Position numbers and translations under genes: made by a program. Shown one piece after another: positions 9,476-19,387 of a stretch of DNA of 44,200 nt. The stretch spans positions 1 to 44,200 of the forward strand of contig DAHWOF010000208.1 in assembly GCA_027335345.1 (NCBI GenBank), in the 5' to 3' direction. Origin of the DNA: Granulicella sp. Its GTDB lineage: Bacteria; Acidobacteriota; Terriglobia; Terriglobales; Acidobacteriaceae. Position 1 is the stretch's first letter. Each line of letters opens with the position of its first letter. A model generated the notes under the pieces. It saw only the letters and a program-made list of their open reading frames with translations, had not been told where the DNA came from and searched no databases.

Positions 9476-10426
9476 ATGGGACCTGTGTCCTCCCTCGGAA
9501 AGCATCGCGCTCTCGGCTTCCTGGCTGCATTTTTCGCCAGTTGCTTCTGGGGTTGCGGCTTTTTCTTCGGCAAGATCGCGCTGGGTGAGATGAACGTCGG
9601 CGCCATGGTCTTCTACCGCTTCGCTTTCGCGACTCTCGGCCTTCTGCCCCTTCTGCTCTCCCACCGCCCGCGCTTCAACGCGGCCGAATGGCGCATGCTG
9701 CTGTTTGCGGCCTTTCTTGGGGTTCCGCTTCAATTTCTCATCCAGTTCAAGGGCCTCTCGCTCACCACCGTCTCGCACGCAGCGCTCATGGTGGGCGCCA
9801 TGCCGGTGATCCTCGCTGTAGGCGCTACACTCTTTGCCAGGGAGCGCCTCAGTGGAGCCGGCTGGGCGGCTCTGGCGGCTTCTACTCTGGGCGCAACACT
9901 CGTCGCCTTGGGTGGATCCCATTCGCAGGGATCCACCGGCCCGGCTCATCTGGCTGGCGCTGGTCCTACGTTGGGCGGCGACCTCATGGTGCTCCTCTCT
10001 CTCTTGATTGCCCTTTTCTGGATCCTCTTCAACAAACGCCTGATGGAACAGCATAGCCATTTGGTCGTTACCGCCTATGGCATCGCTGTGGGCGCTCTCA
10101 TGCTTGTTTTGTACGTGCCCGTGGCCTACGGAGCGCCGCCGTTGCACGGCGTCTCGCTCAAAGCCTGGACCGCGCTGGCCGCCAGCGGCCTGCTCTGTAC
10201 TGCCGCCACCACTCTGCTCTGGAACTGGGGCATGACCCAGGTTCCGGCATCGCAAGCCGGCGTCTTGCTCAATATGGAGCCTCTGATCGGATCTCTTCTG
10301 GGCGTCTTCGTTCTCCACGAGCATCTGGGTTCTTTCGCGTGGCTGGGCGGAGCCTTGATTCTCTCCGCAGCCTTCACCCTCACCCTCCGTACCAACACGC
10401 CGTTGGAAGACCCCGCGATGGTCTGA
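9476..10426 (+). CDS. EamA/DMT family transporter
   Basis: About 10 hydrophobic segments in two repeats; SQAGVLLNMEPLIGSLLGVFVLHEHLG motif. Start placed at ATG 9476 because ORF start 9401 lies in the hairpin. Confidence 0.87.
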   Translation: MGPVSSLGKHRALGFLAAFFASCFWGCGFFFGKIALGEMNVGAMVFYRFAFATLGLLPLLLSHRPRFNAAEWRMLLFAAFLGVPLQFLIQFKGLSLTTVSHAALMVGAMPVILAVGATLFARERLSGAGWAALAASTLGATLVALGGSHSQGSTGPAHLAGAGPTLGGDLMVLLSLLIALFWILFNKRLMEQHSHLVVTAYGIAVGALMLVLYVPVAYGAPPLHGVSLKAWTALAASGLLCTAATTLLWNWGMTQVPASQAGVLLNMEPLIGSLLGVFVLHEHLGSFAWLGGALILSAAFTLTLRTNTPLEDPAMV

Positions 10427-10427
10427 T

Positions 10428-10446
10428 GGGGCATTCGTTCTGCCCC
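10428..10446. terminator. Hairpin between convergent genes
   Basis: GGGGCA-TTCGTTC-TGCCCC in the 37-bp gap between the EamA stop and the DedA stop. Confidence 0.5.
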
Positions 10447-10463
10447 GAAGGAGCGCCTTGCGC

Positions 10464-11195
10464 TTACTTGGAAAGCGCCTTTGCAGAGGGCGGCTGCGGA
10501 GGGGAGCGGAACTCGCGCGCGGCGCGGTAGAGCTTCCAAAGGGCGAAGATCAGGGAGATCCCCAGCATGGTCCAGACGGCGGCCAGGATGGAGTCGGCCC
10601 ATCGGTCGTTGAAACGCGACCATAGGTGGAGGACATGGCTCCCGTAGCGGACCCCCAGCCAGGCTGCGATTCCGTGACGAAGAAGGCGGCTCAGGGTGAA
10701 GGACCACATGAACTCCCGGCGGGACATGTGGACCGCTCCGGCGGCCAGAATGAAGGGCCAGAGCGGCATGGGCGGAGGAAGGATGGCGGGCAGCGCGACG
10801 GTGAGGATCGGATGGCTCTCCATCCAGAACGTAATTCTGCTGAGCGTTTGCGGGGAGATGTGTTTGCGGAGGAACGCCATGCCTCCCACCGAGCCCGCGG
10901 TGTGAGAGATAAGACCGCCGGTCGCCGAGCCGAGCGTAGCGATGGCGACCACAAAGAACGGGTTCATATGGGTGGCGGCGTACAGGATGACCAGAATGTC
11001 AGCCACGCCCGGCACCGGCAGTGGGACAAAGGTGCTGTTGACCACCGCGATCAGGAAGAGCCCGGCCAGGCCCAGGCTGGAGAAGAAGTTCAGGGTTGCG
11101 CCGCGATGGAAGGATCCGTTTGCGATCTGCACAGCCCCGGCTGCGGTGTGGGAGAGAGCCAGGAAGGCCGCCAAGGATGAAAGATGCGCGTGCAT
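10464..11195 (-). CDS. DedA/VTT-domain membrane protein
   Basis: [49 protein letters not shown] typical of DedA/VTT (SNARE-associated) proteins. Confidence 0.82.
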   Translation of the reverse strand: MHAHLSSLAAFLALSHTAAGAVQIANGSFHRGATLNFFSSLGLAGLFLIAVVNSTFVPLPVPGVADILVILYAATHMNPFFVVAIATLGSATGGLISHTAGSVGGMAFLRKHISPQTLSRITFWMESHPILTVALPAILPPPMPLWPFILAAGAVHMSRREFMWSFTLSRLLRHGIAAWLGVRYGSHVLHLWSRFNDRWADSILAAVWTMLGISLIFALWKLYRAAREFRSPPQPPSAKALSK

Positions 11196-11203
11196 GCCGG
11201 TAT

Positions 11204-11347
11204 CTATGTCCTTATAGCATCTTCAGTGTGGAAGAAGTCTGCCTCCGCAAGCTCCATGATCGGTTTCTCCAACGTCTGCGGGTCAAGAAGGCCGTTCTGC
11301 TTGGGTGGACGGAACGATCGGCTGCGTACTCGATGCGGAATCTCCAA
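11204..11347 (-). CDS. Possible small ORF (about 47 aa) upstream of the DedA gene
   Basis: [49 protein letters not shown]-rich third positions by eye; TTG start assumed; stop is 8 nt before the DedA start. Confidence 0.35.
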   Translation of the reverse strand: MEIPHRVRSRSFRPPKQNGLLDPQTLEKPIMELAEADFFHTEDAIRT

Positions 11348-11462
11348 CTTTGAAGATGCTACTGCTGGGGCGATGGGCAATTGGAAGGAAGTTTTGCGCG
11401 GTCGCGGTTGCTCCCGGCAGGCTAAAAGGACGGCGCAGCGCACTGATAAACTTGAAACGTCT

Positions 11463-14264
11463 ATGCGCAACCTTTCAGGGAATCAGATTCGGGAAGACTT
11501 TTTGAGGTTTTTTGAGAGCAAGGGTCACCGCAGGGTGCATTCGTCCTCCCTGGTGCCAGCCAACGACCCCACTCTTCTGTTTACCAACGCGGGGATGAAT
11601 CAGTTCAAGGACGTCTTCCTGGGGGCGGAGACGCGGCCGTACCTGCGGGCTGCCAGCAGCCAGAAGTGCGTGCGAGCGGGCGGCAAGCATAATGACCTGG
11701 AGAACGTTGGGTTCACGCGGCGCCACCATACCTTCTTTGAAATGCTGGGCAACTTCAGCTTCGGAGATTACTTCAAGAAGGATGCCATCGCCTTTGCCTG
11801 GGAGTTGCTGACCAGTCCCGAGTGGTTTGGGATCGACAAGGACCGGCTCTATGTAACCATCTTTGAGGGGGTGGGAGAAGGCCCGGCTGCGGTGCCTCGC
11901 GACGACGAGGCAGAACGGCTTTGGATGGAGGTAGGAGTCCCCAGGGAGCGCATCTTCGCCAAGGGGATGAAGGACAACTTTTGGCAGATGGGCGATACCG
12001 GACCCTGTGGTCCCTGCTCGGAAATCTTCTTCGATCTCGGACGGGAGGCCAGCGAGACCGGCGACGATCTTCCGTTTCCGGACGACGACCAGCGGTACAT
12101 GGAGATCTGGAATCTGGTCTTCATGCAGTTTGACCGCAGCAGCGACGGAGTCCTGACACCCCTGCCCAAGCCTTCGATCGATACCGGAATGGGACTGGAG
12201 CGGGTGGCATGCGTGTTGCAAGGGAAGTTGAGCAACTACGAGAGCGATCTGTTTACGCCACTGATTTGGAGAGCGGCGGAACTGGTGGACTTTCGCGGAG
12301 AGGATCTGAGCAGCGACCGTATCGACGAACTGGCCATCAGCGATCAGAAGGAAGCTGCATCCTTGCGCATCATCGCTGACCACGCACGGGCCGCTACCTT
12401 CCTGATCTCCGATGGTGTGCTGCCCAGCAATGACGGAAGAGGGTATGTGCTGCGCAAGATTCTGCGCCGCGCTATTCGGCATGGTCGGCTGCTGGGGCAG
12501 GAGAAGCCATTTCTGCATGAGATGGTAGGTGCGGTTCGAGAACAGATGCAGGCCGCCTATCCGGAGCTGCGGGAGAGCGCCGAGCGAGTCGCCAAGGTGC
12601 TGCTGGCCGAAGAGGAGCAGTTCGCGAGAGTGATGGAGGTCGGCTCGGCACAATTGGATCAACTCATCGCCCTGAAAAAGCGCGGCTCCGAGGGGCTGTC
12701 CGCGGGGAACGGAGGCGCTTCGACAGAGCAGAAAACTGACACAGGGCCGCGTATTGAGGGACGCGAGGCATTTCACCTGTACGAGACCTTCGGCCTGCCG
12801 CTGGATTTCATGGTGGATGCAGCCAGAGATGCCGGCCTGGGTTTTGATGCCGCCGGCTTTGACCTGGCCAAGGAGGAGGAGCAGGCGCGTGCGCGCGCCT
12901 CCTGGAAGGGCGGATCGCAGAAGTCAGCGGCGCCGGTATACCGTGAGCTGCCCAAGACGGAGTTCGAGGGTTACACTTCGCTGCGGGTAGAGGGCGCCAA
13001 GGTGCTGGCGCTGGTGAAGGATGGCGTGGGTGTTCCCGTGTTTCAACCCGGCGAAGCGGGTGAGGCGGTCCTGGATGCCACCAGCTTCTACGCCGACTCC
13101 GGCGGACAGGTGGGGGATGTGGGCTGGTTTTACTCGATCGACCACCAGTCTCTGGTCGCCGAGGTGATCGGATGCCGGAAGCCGGTGCAGGGCGTGTTTG
13201 CTCACCAGGTGGTGGCGAAGCAAACCCTGGCGGTGGGCGATACCGTGGATGTAGTGGTGGACGCGGCTGTGCGGGAGGCGGTGATGCGCAATCACACGGG
13301 GACGCACCTGCTGCATGCGGCTTTGCGCCAGGTTTTGGGCCCCCATGTGAAGCAGGCCGGTTCGCTGAATGACCGCTTCCGCCTGCGCTTTGACTTTAGT
13401 CACTTTGCCAGCGTGGCCCCGCAGGAGATCGAGGAGATTGAGAGCATTGTCAACGCCCAGGTGCTTAAGAACACTGTTGTGGAGACGCTGGTGGATGTGC
13501 CCATCGATGTAGCGGTGCATGAGCTGGGCGCGATGGCGCTGTTTGGCGAAAAATATGGGGATAAGGTGCGAGTGGTCAAGATTGGCGATTTCTCCACCGA
13601 GTTGTGCGGAGGGACGCATGCCGCGGCGACGGGGGAGATCGGACTGCTGAAGCTGCTAGGGGAAGGGGCTGTAGCCAGTGGTGTGCGCCGGGTTGAGGCC
13701 GTGACCGGCATGGAAGCGCTCGCGACCTTTAGGAGGGATGCGGATGTGGCCCGCGCGGCGGGTCAGTTTGTAGGGGGAAGCGAGGTGAGCGGAGATGCCC
13801 TGCGCTCCAGAGTCACTGCCCTGGACGAAGAGATCAAGCAGCTGCGCCGCGAGTTGGAGGCGTTGCGGTTGAAGTCAGCCAGCGCGGCTACGGCCGATGC
13901 GGTGGCCGCGGCGGTGGAGGTGAAGGGCGTCAAGGTGCTTGCCCAGAGGGTCGATGTACTCGGATCTTCTCCGGAGGCCAAGTCGCAGATGCGGAATCTG
14001 GTGGATGAGCTGCGCGGAAAGCTGGGTAGTGGTGTGGTGGTGCTGGGCGCAGCTTCGGCGGACGGCCGAGTGAATCTGATCGTTGGGGTCAGCAAGGACC
14101 TGACCGCGCGGGTCCATGCAGGCAAAATTGTGGGTGCGATCGCGGCGAAGGTAGGAGGCAAGGGGGGTGGCAGGCCGGATCTTGCCGAGGCTGGCGGTAG
14201 CGACGCCGCCGGCTTGGACGCGGCTCTCGCCGGAGCCCAAAGCATCATCGCGGAGATGCTTTAG
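11463..14264 (+). CDS. alaS: Alanyl-tRNA synthetase
   Basis: [80 protein letters not shown] at 11463. Confidence 0.97.
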   Translation: MRNLSGNQIREDFLRFFESKGHRRVHSSSLVPANDPTLLFTNAGMNQFKDVFLGAETRPYLRAASSQKCVRAGGKHNDLENVGFTRRHHTFFEMLGNFSFGDYFKKDAIAFAWELLTSPEWFGIDKDRLYVTIFEGVGEGPAAVPRDDEAERLWMEVGVPRERIFAKGMKDNFWQMGDTGPCGPCSEIFFDLGREASETGDDLPFPDDDQRYMEIWNLVFMQFDRSSDGVLTPLPKPSIDTGMGLERVACVLQGKLSNYESDLFTPLIWRAAELVDFRGEDLSSDRIDELAISDQKEAASLRIIADHARAATFLISDGVLPSNDGRGYVLRKILRRAIRHGRLLGQEKPFLHEMVGAVREQMQAAYPELRESAERVAKVLLAEEEQFARVMEVGSAQLDQLIALKKRGSEGLSAGNGGASTEQKTDTGPRIEGREAFHLYETFGLPLDFMVDAARDAGLGFDAAGFDLAKEEEQARARASWKGGSQKSAAPVYRELPKTEFEGYTSLRVEGAKVLALVKDGVGVPVFQPGEAGEAVLDATSFYADSGGQVGDVGWFYSIDHQSLVAEVIGCRKPVQGVFAHQVVAKQTLAVGDTVDVVVDAAVREAVMRNHTGTHLLHAALRQVLGPHVKQAGSLNDRFRLRFDFSHFASVAPQEIEEIESIVNAQVLKNTVVETLVDVPIDVAVHELGAMALFGEKYGDKVRVVKIGDFSTELCGGTHAAATGEIGLLKLLGEGAVASGVRRVEAVTGMEALATFRRDADVARAAGQFVGGSEVSGDALRSRVTALDEEIKQLRRELEALRLKSASAATADAVAAAVEVKGVKVLAQRVDVLGSSPEAKSQMRNLVDELRGKLGSGVVVLGAASADGRVNLIVGVSKDLTARVHAGKIVGAIAAKVGGKGGGRPDLAEAGGSDAAGLDAALAGAQSIIAEML

Positions 14265-14273
14265 AAGCCGGCG

Positions 14274-14292
14274 GCGTCGAGGTATTCGACGC
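14274..14292. terminator. Hairpin just 3' of alaS
   Basis: GCGTCGA-GGTAT-TCGACGC perfect 7-bp stem, 9 nt after stop; overlaps an alternative stem CGCGG-TACCT-CCGCG (14290-14304). Confidence 0.4.
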
Positions 14293-14351
14293 GGTACCTC
14301 CGCGGGATTCACAAGCCCGGGTAGCGCTGCCGGAACCGTACACTTGAAGGC

Positions 14352-16790
14352 ATGGATCCCCTGCAGAGCGGTCAAATCCATGCTGTAGAGGGGCGTTCGG
14401 GCCGCATTGTGTGGGGCGCCCTGGCCGTCCTCGGGTTGTCGATGGGAACTCTGGGCGCGTCACGAAGCCTGGCTGCCGTCGGATCTGCCGTGCGTTCTAC
14501 CGCCGAAAGCACCGAGGGACGGCCGGCTTCGGCATGGAAACAAGCGCTGCTGGCCCGGCGGAAGTTTGAATCCGAACCAGACGGGATGCACACTCGACAG
14601 GCCTATGAGCATGTGATGAATCAGTTTCGCGTGATCTATCGCGACAACCCTGGGGATGAGCATGCGGCTGCGGCGGTGGAACAGGTGGCCGAACTGTTTG
14701 TCGAACGAGGACGCGAGCTGGACGATAGGAAGAGCATCGCTGCCGCGGTCGGGCAGTATGAGTATCTGGCCAAGGCCTATCCTGCGGACAGGCTGGCTCC
14801 GGTGGCTCTGGAGAAGGCGCTCGAGTTATTGGGATCGGGAGCTGTGCAGGGGCTGGGCAGCGGTCAAGCGACGGATCAGGAGGCGGGCAAGATTCGCGCC
14901 GAGCTGGCCGAGGATTATCCGCAGGCGCTGCGCGATGCCCAGGTGAAACCTGGCCAGGAAAAGCCGGTGGCAGTAAAGAAAGTTGCTGGCAATCGAACGG
15001 CCTCTTCCGGGCTCGATCAGGCCAGTCCCGAGACGATCTCCGCCGCCCCGGCTGCTGCCGGAGCGGTCGCTGCGACGGCGCTGCCAGAAGCCGTGAGCGT
15101 AGACCGAACTCTACCCGACAAGCCGCAGCCAGGGGCCGAGCCTAGCCGAGGTCCGCTCTCCGTCGTCACCGGGATCAGGCACTGGTCTACGGCCAGCTAT
15201 ACCCGGGTGGCGATCGATCTCTCTGTAGCGCCGGGCCGGGTAGTGAAGTATGAGGCGGCGCGGGTGGAGCATCCAGACAGGATCTTCTTTGACCTTGAAG
15301 ACGCGCGCCTGGGCGACGGGTTGGCGGGCAAGAGTTTCCCTGTGACCGATGATGGGTTTCTCAAACGGGTTCGAGTAGCGCAGTTCAAGAACAACGTCAC
15401 CCGAGTCGTGCTGGACGTTCATCAAGTGACGGAGTATTCGGCGTTTTGCCTGCCCAATCCCTACCGATTGATCATCGATATCCACGGTGACCCGGGTCGC
15501 CGGCAGGCCATGCAGAGGGCGAGTCCGAACGGGGTCGTGGGGGCAAATCCGCCAGCGGCGGAGCAGACGGCAGAGAGTCCAGCGCCGGATGCTCGACATG
15601 CGATTGCCTCGGAAGAACCAGGCAGTGCCCAGCCGGTAGAGATATCCAGCCTTCCAGCCATGCCGGTGACGGATGGGAGAGCGAGCTTTGGACTGCCGCT
15701 ACGGGCTTCAAACGGTGCAGGGAAGAGCGAGCCCGAGGCTTCGCCGCGGGCCGTGCCGGCATCGCTGCATCGCGCCGCCAAACCGGCGGCGAATCGTTCT
15801 ACTTCGACCGACAACGTGGCAGTGAACGAAGCCGAAGTTGCCGAGGTGAGCCGTCAGCCTGGGATCGTGGAGGCTACGCGCCGGCCTACCTCGAAGCCGA
15901 TTGCCGAGACCAACCGCAAGCTGGCGCCCCAGGCACAACCGGCCCCATGGCTCGGCCGGGGGGTAGCGCCTGCGGCTGAGGGAGCAGTGACCACAACCGT
16001 GTTGCATGGAGCGCCTGCTCCGGTACCGCCGCCTACCAGCGACGGAGAGACCTCGCTGATGCGCACCCTGGGATTGAAGATCGACCGCATTGTGATCGAT
16101 GCAGGCCATGGTGGGCACGACTCCGGCACGCTGGGCGTGGGTGGCATCGAAGAGAAAAATGTGGTGCTGGATGTCGCGCTGCGGCTGGGCAAGCTGCTGC
16201 ATGACCGGCTGGGAGCCGATGTGGTTTACACCCGCGACGACGATACCTTTGTGCCGCTGGAGACACGAACCGCCATCGCCAACAAGGCGCAGGCGGACCT
16301 GTTTGTCAGCGTACATGCTAACAGTTCGCAAGACCCGAATGTGCACGGGGTGGAGGTGTACTATCTGAACTTCACTACCGATCCAGAGGCGATGAAGGTG
16401 GCGGCGCGCGAGAATGCCGTCTCCACCGAGAGCGTGCATGATCTCAGCGATCTGGTGAAGAAGATTGCTCTCCAGGACAAGATTGACGAGAGCAGAGAGC
16501 TGGCGGCGGATGTGGATCAGTCGCTGTATGCCGGCCAGCGCCACGGAAACCCTGGACTGAAGAACAGAGGAGTCAAGAAGGCGCCTTTCGTCGTGCTTAT
16601 CGGGGCGAATATGCCGTCGATCCTGGCGGAGATCGGTTTTGTGACCAATCCCAGGACCGCCGCCGAGCTAGAGACTCCGCAGTATCGAGAGCGGGTAGCC
16701 GAAAGTTTATATCGTGGAATTGCGCGCTATGCCGAGGGCGTCAACGGCGTTCGGCCGCGAGTGGAGACTGAGGAGCGGGCAGCGAGATAG
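14352..16790 (+). CDS. N-acetylmuramoyl-L-alanine amidase (helical N-terminal region + AMIN + Amidase_3)
   Basis: IVIDAGHGGHDSGTLGVGGIEEKNVVLDVALRLG, DLFVSVHANSSQDPNVHGVEVYYLN, PSILAEIGFVTNP; AMIN-like ARVEHPDRIFFDLEDARLGDGL. Confidence 0.92.
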   Translation: MDPLQSGQIHAVEGRSGRIVWGALAVLGLSMGTLGASRSLAAVGSAVRSTAESTEGRPASAWKQALLARRKFESEPDGMHTRQAYEHVMNQFRVIYRDNPGDEHAAAAVEQVAELFVERGRELDDRKSIAAAVGQYEYLAKAYPADRLAPVALEKALELLGSGAVQGLGSGQATDQEAGKIRAELAEDYPQALRDAQVKPGQEKPVAVKKVAGNRTASSGLDQASPETISAAPAAAGAVAATALPEAVSVDRTLPDKPQPGAEPSRGPLSVVTGIRHWSTASYTRVAIDLSVAPGRVVKYEAARVEHPDRIFFDLEDARLGDGLAGKSFPVTDDGFLKRVRVAQFKNNVTRVVLDVHQVTEYSAFCLPNPYRLIIDIHGDPGRRQAMQRASPNGVVGANPPAAEQTAESPAPDARHAIASEEPGSAQPVEISSLPAMPVTDGRASFGLPLRASNGAGKSEPEASPRAVPASLHRAAKPAANRSTSTDNVAVNEAEVAEVSRQPGIVEATRRPTSKPIAETNRKLAPQAQPAPWLGRGVAPAAEGAVTTTVLHGAPAPVPPPTSDGETSLMRTLGLKIDRIVIDAGHGGHDSGTLGVGGIEEKNVVLDVALRLGKLLHDRLGADVVYTRDDDTFVPLETRTAIANKAQADLFVSVHANSSQDPNVHGVEVYYLNFTTDPEAMKVAARENAVSTESVHDLSDLVKKIALQDKIDESRELAADVDQSLYAGQRHGNPGLKNRGVKKAPFVVLIGANMPSILAEIGFVTNPRTAAELETPQYRERVAESLYRGIARYAEGVNGVRPRVETEERAAR

Positions 16791-16824
16791 CACCCTTTCC
16801 GAGATCCCTGGCTTCGCCGGAACT

Positions 16825-16962
16825 TCAAAGCGTGCCGGTTTGGCGGAAGGGCTGCTTCTTCGCACGGACGCAGCGACAGCACTCATCATCGACCGTGCTC
16901 CTGCTCGCTATAACTTTTTCGGTGCAGGTGTAGTGGGGCGCCTCGACCTCGATGGGCGTCAT
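16825..16962 (-). CDS. Possible small Cys-containing protein (45 aa)
   Basis: MTPIEVEAPHYTCTEKVIASRSTVDDECCRCVRAKKQPFRQTGTL; coding-like codon composition by eye; part of listed ORF 16825..17016. Confidence 0.3.
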   Translation of the reverse strand: MTPIEVEAPHYTCTEKVIASRSTVDDECCRCVRAKKQPFRQTGTL

Positions 16963-17109
16963 CTCGAATGAAAACGCCACTGCAAGCCCTCTTCTGGGCG
17001 CCCAACAATACCGCAAATGCTATAGACGGCTGAGTTCCTTATCGTTCGAACTGGCAGCGATGGCGCTTATAGCCTTCTCCGTTTGGCCAGCTCTCTGGAA
17101 GCGGGCCTG

Positions 17110-17140
17110 ATGGGCATTTTCATCAAGGGAAAACGCCCAT
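17110..17140 (-). terminator. Hairpin 3' of the VOC gene
   Basis: ATGGGCATTTTC ... GAAAACGCCCAT, 12-bp stem with one A/C mismatch on + (G-U pair if transcribed from -), 7-nt loop. Confidence 0.5.
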
Positions 17141-17183
17141 TGGGGTCGATGGCATTGGGCGACCCTTGCATGGGTAAGAAGCG

Positions 17184-17627
17184 TTAGCGGGCAAAGAGCT
17201 GAGAGAGATTCGCAAAGGATTTGAACTCAAGGGCGTTGCCGGCCGGATCCAGGAAGAACATCGTGGATTGCTCCCCAACCTGGCCTTCAAACCGGGTGTA
17301 GGGCTCAATCACAAACGGGATCTTCGCTGCGCGCACGCGGGCGGCCAAATCCTTCCACTCTGAGGGCGAGAGCACGACGCCGAAGTGGGGGATCGGAACC
17401 TGATGGCCGTCGACCACATTGCCATGAGTGGGCTTCGTGGCATCTGCGGCGCCGCCGGTTGTCAGCGCAGCCGAGGGGCGAAGATGGGCGACAATCTGAT
17501 GGCCATAGAGGTTGAAATCAATCCACTCGTCGGTGCTTCGTCCCTCGGGGCAGCCCAGGATCGTTCCGTAAAAATTGCGGGCTGCCTGCAGATCGTCGAC
17601 CGGGAAAGCGATGTGAAAAGGTTGCAT
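17184..17627 (-). CDS. VOC (glyoxalase/bleomycin resistance) superfamily protein
   Basis: [31 protein letters not shown]...[24 protein letters not shown]. Confidence 0.9.
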   Translation of the reverse strand: MQPFHIAFPVDDLQAARNFYGTILGCPEGRSTDEWIDFNLYGHQIVAHLRPSAALTTGGAADATKPTHGNVVDGHQVPIPHFGVVLSPSEWKDLAARVRAAKIPFVIEPYTRFEGQVGEQSTMFFLDPAGNALEFKSFANLSQLFAR

Positions 17628-17821
17628 AAGGGTAAGGGATGGCAGGGGTAGCGCTGTCTCTTCCGCGCTCTCTTCACTTTAGATCATATCTCCCTTTGGA
17701 TGGGAGGCTGGGAGTAGATTCTTCGCGGAGGTTCGACTGGGATAAGATCCCAGCGAGTGCCAGAACTCCGCGGCAGACCGGGAGAAAGATCGTGGAGCTC
17801 CCTTACTCTGCGCACGGCGTT

Positions 17822-18151
17822 CTATTGGTAGTAGCCCCTGCGGTAGCCATTCAGAAACGCGCGGCGGAAGGCGCTGCGGTAGACCCGGTAGGGACCCATC
17901 TGTGGGTCATAACCTGGGGTTACCCGGAAGTCACGCGTACGGCGGGGATGAAAGACTTCACCCAGCCTCGCGGCTCGTGCACCGTCATGACGGCCGATCG
18001 AGAAGCCATAGCGTTCCGCCATTTGAATAATCGTTGGACCGGCGGGAACCTGCGGCGGCGGAGGTGGTGGCGGATAGTAGGGATGAGCGCAACCCAGAGC
18101 GGCTATGGCCAGCGTAGAACAGAGCGCGAGTTTGCCAATCAAGCGTTTCAT
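17822..18151 (-). CDS. Small putative lipoprotein, proline-rich N-terminus
   Basis: MKRLIGKLALCSTLAIAALGCAHPYYPPPPPPPQVPAG...; lipobox-like AALGC; AGGAGA upstream of ATG 18151. Confidence 0.7.
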   Translation of the reverse strand: MKRLIGKLALCSTLAIAALGCAHPYYPPPPPPPQVPAGPTIIQMAERYGFSIGRHDGARAARLGEVFHPRRTRDFRVTPGYDPQMGPYRVYRSAFRRAFLNGYRRGYYQ

Positions 18152-18240
18152 AGAGTTCTCCTGGAGCCTGGGGAGTCTTCCCCGTGCGTGGTCTTTGGGC
18201 AATTTCTTCATGCCCGGGATGCAATTGGCGTCACACTCGA

Positions 18241-18456
18241 CTAAACCCAGTTCTTCGCCAAGAGTTGCTGAGATTCATCTTCGCCAAGAGCGGCCAGCCT
18301 GATTCGGTGAGGGACTTTCCGTCGCCTGCCGTGGAAATTTGCCATCTGTAGAGAGCCAGACTGCTGTCCGAAGAAACAACACTCCTTGGACCAGCCTCCG
18401 CTGCCGATATAGACAATGTCGGGATGCGACTGCGATTCGCACCCTCCGTCTTCCAT
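18241..18456 (-). CDS. Candidate small protein (71 aa), unknown function
   Basis: MEDGGCESQSHPDIVYIGSGGWSKECCFFGQQSGSLQMANFHGRRRKVPHRIRLAALGEDESQQLLAKNWV; codons show coding-like composition over the whole length; divergent to the LuxR-type gene. Confidence 0.5.
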   Translation of the reverse strand: MEDGGCESQSHPDIVYIGSGGWSKECCFFGQQSGSLQMANFHGRRRKVPHRIRLAALGEDESQQLLAKNWV

Positions 18457-18551
18457 TCGTCTCGATGACTCACGATGCGATGTCGGGCGGGCAACCGGCT
18501 GAGCGCTGGTCTGCGGTTGTTCGTGCAGGGAGCAAAGGAGTATTTACAAAG

Positions 18552-19202
18552 ATGCAAATCATTCTGGCTGACAATCAGGCGATTTATCGTTCGGGCCTGA
18601 TGCGGGTGTTGAAAGCAGAGATCGGCATTGAGATCGTTGTGCAGTGCAGCAAGCTGACTCAATTACAGAAGGCGGTCAGTAGCTGGCGCGGCTCCATTGT
18701 GATCTTTCCTTCAAGCTTTACATTCGAGATTCCTTCGCTGCTGGATATGGTGGAGCGCTCCGGCAGCCGGGCAGTGATGATTCTGGAATCAGAATTCGTG
18801 CTCGATGCCACGCTCGCGGCGCGGCTCCATGGAGTGCTGTTGCGATCGGTTGCTGAGCCTCAGTTGCTGGACTGTCTCTATCGAGTGGCGGAGGGTGGGC
18901 GTTACTTGCAACGTGCGTTGGTGCAGACCATGGTCGCGCCGGACCAGCAAGCGTCAGAGGCGCTGAAACGGTTGAGCGAACGCGAGCTGCAAATCGTCGC
19001 GTTGATCTGTGAAGGGCTCAGGAACAAGGAGATCGCACGCCGGCTCAGCACCAAGGAGCAGTCGATCAAAAACTATCTGCGCAGCATTTATTCCAAAGTG
19101 CAGGTTTGCGACAGGCTCGAACTGGCGATCTTCGCTATGCATCACAAGGCTTTGGCGGAGATGGTGCAAAATGTACGCTTGGAAATGGAGCGGACGGCGT
19201 AA
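18552..19202 (+). CDS. LuxR/NarL-type regulator with degenerate receiver domain
   Basis: C-terminal HTH: LSERELQIVALICEGLRNKEIARRLSTKEQSIKNYLRSIYSKVQV; receiver-like N-terminus MQIILADNQAIYRSGL. ATG 18552 with AAAGGAG upstream. Confidence 0.85.
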   Translation: MQIILADNQAIYRSGLMRVLKAEIGIEIVVQCSKLTQLQKAVSSWRGSIVIFPSSFTFEIPSLLDMVERSGSRAVMILESEFVLDATLAARLHGVLLRSVAEPQLLDCLYRVAEGGRYLQRALVQTMVAPDQQASEALKRLSERELQIVALICEGLRNKEIARRLSTKEQSIKNYLRSIYSKVQVCDRLELAIFAMHHKALAEMVQNVRLEMERTA

Positions 19203-19387
19203 GCTACGCTGCTGTTATGGCTCTGCTCCCAGCCAGAAGCGAGAAGTTCCCAAGGCGAAGGCTGCCCGGGCGATGCCATAGACGCATCTCCACGGAGCTG
19301 AAGTTCCTTCGCGAATGCGCCGCAGATGCCTCCAGAGGGAGACGTCCATTGCTGTTGCGTATCAACTCCGCCGCCGGGAAGATCGCT

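Noticed and set aside
11475-12776. 433-aa minus-strand ORF antisense to alaS
   Set aside because: alaS is certain on the plus strand; this is a codon-bias shadow.
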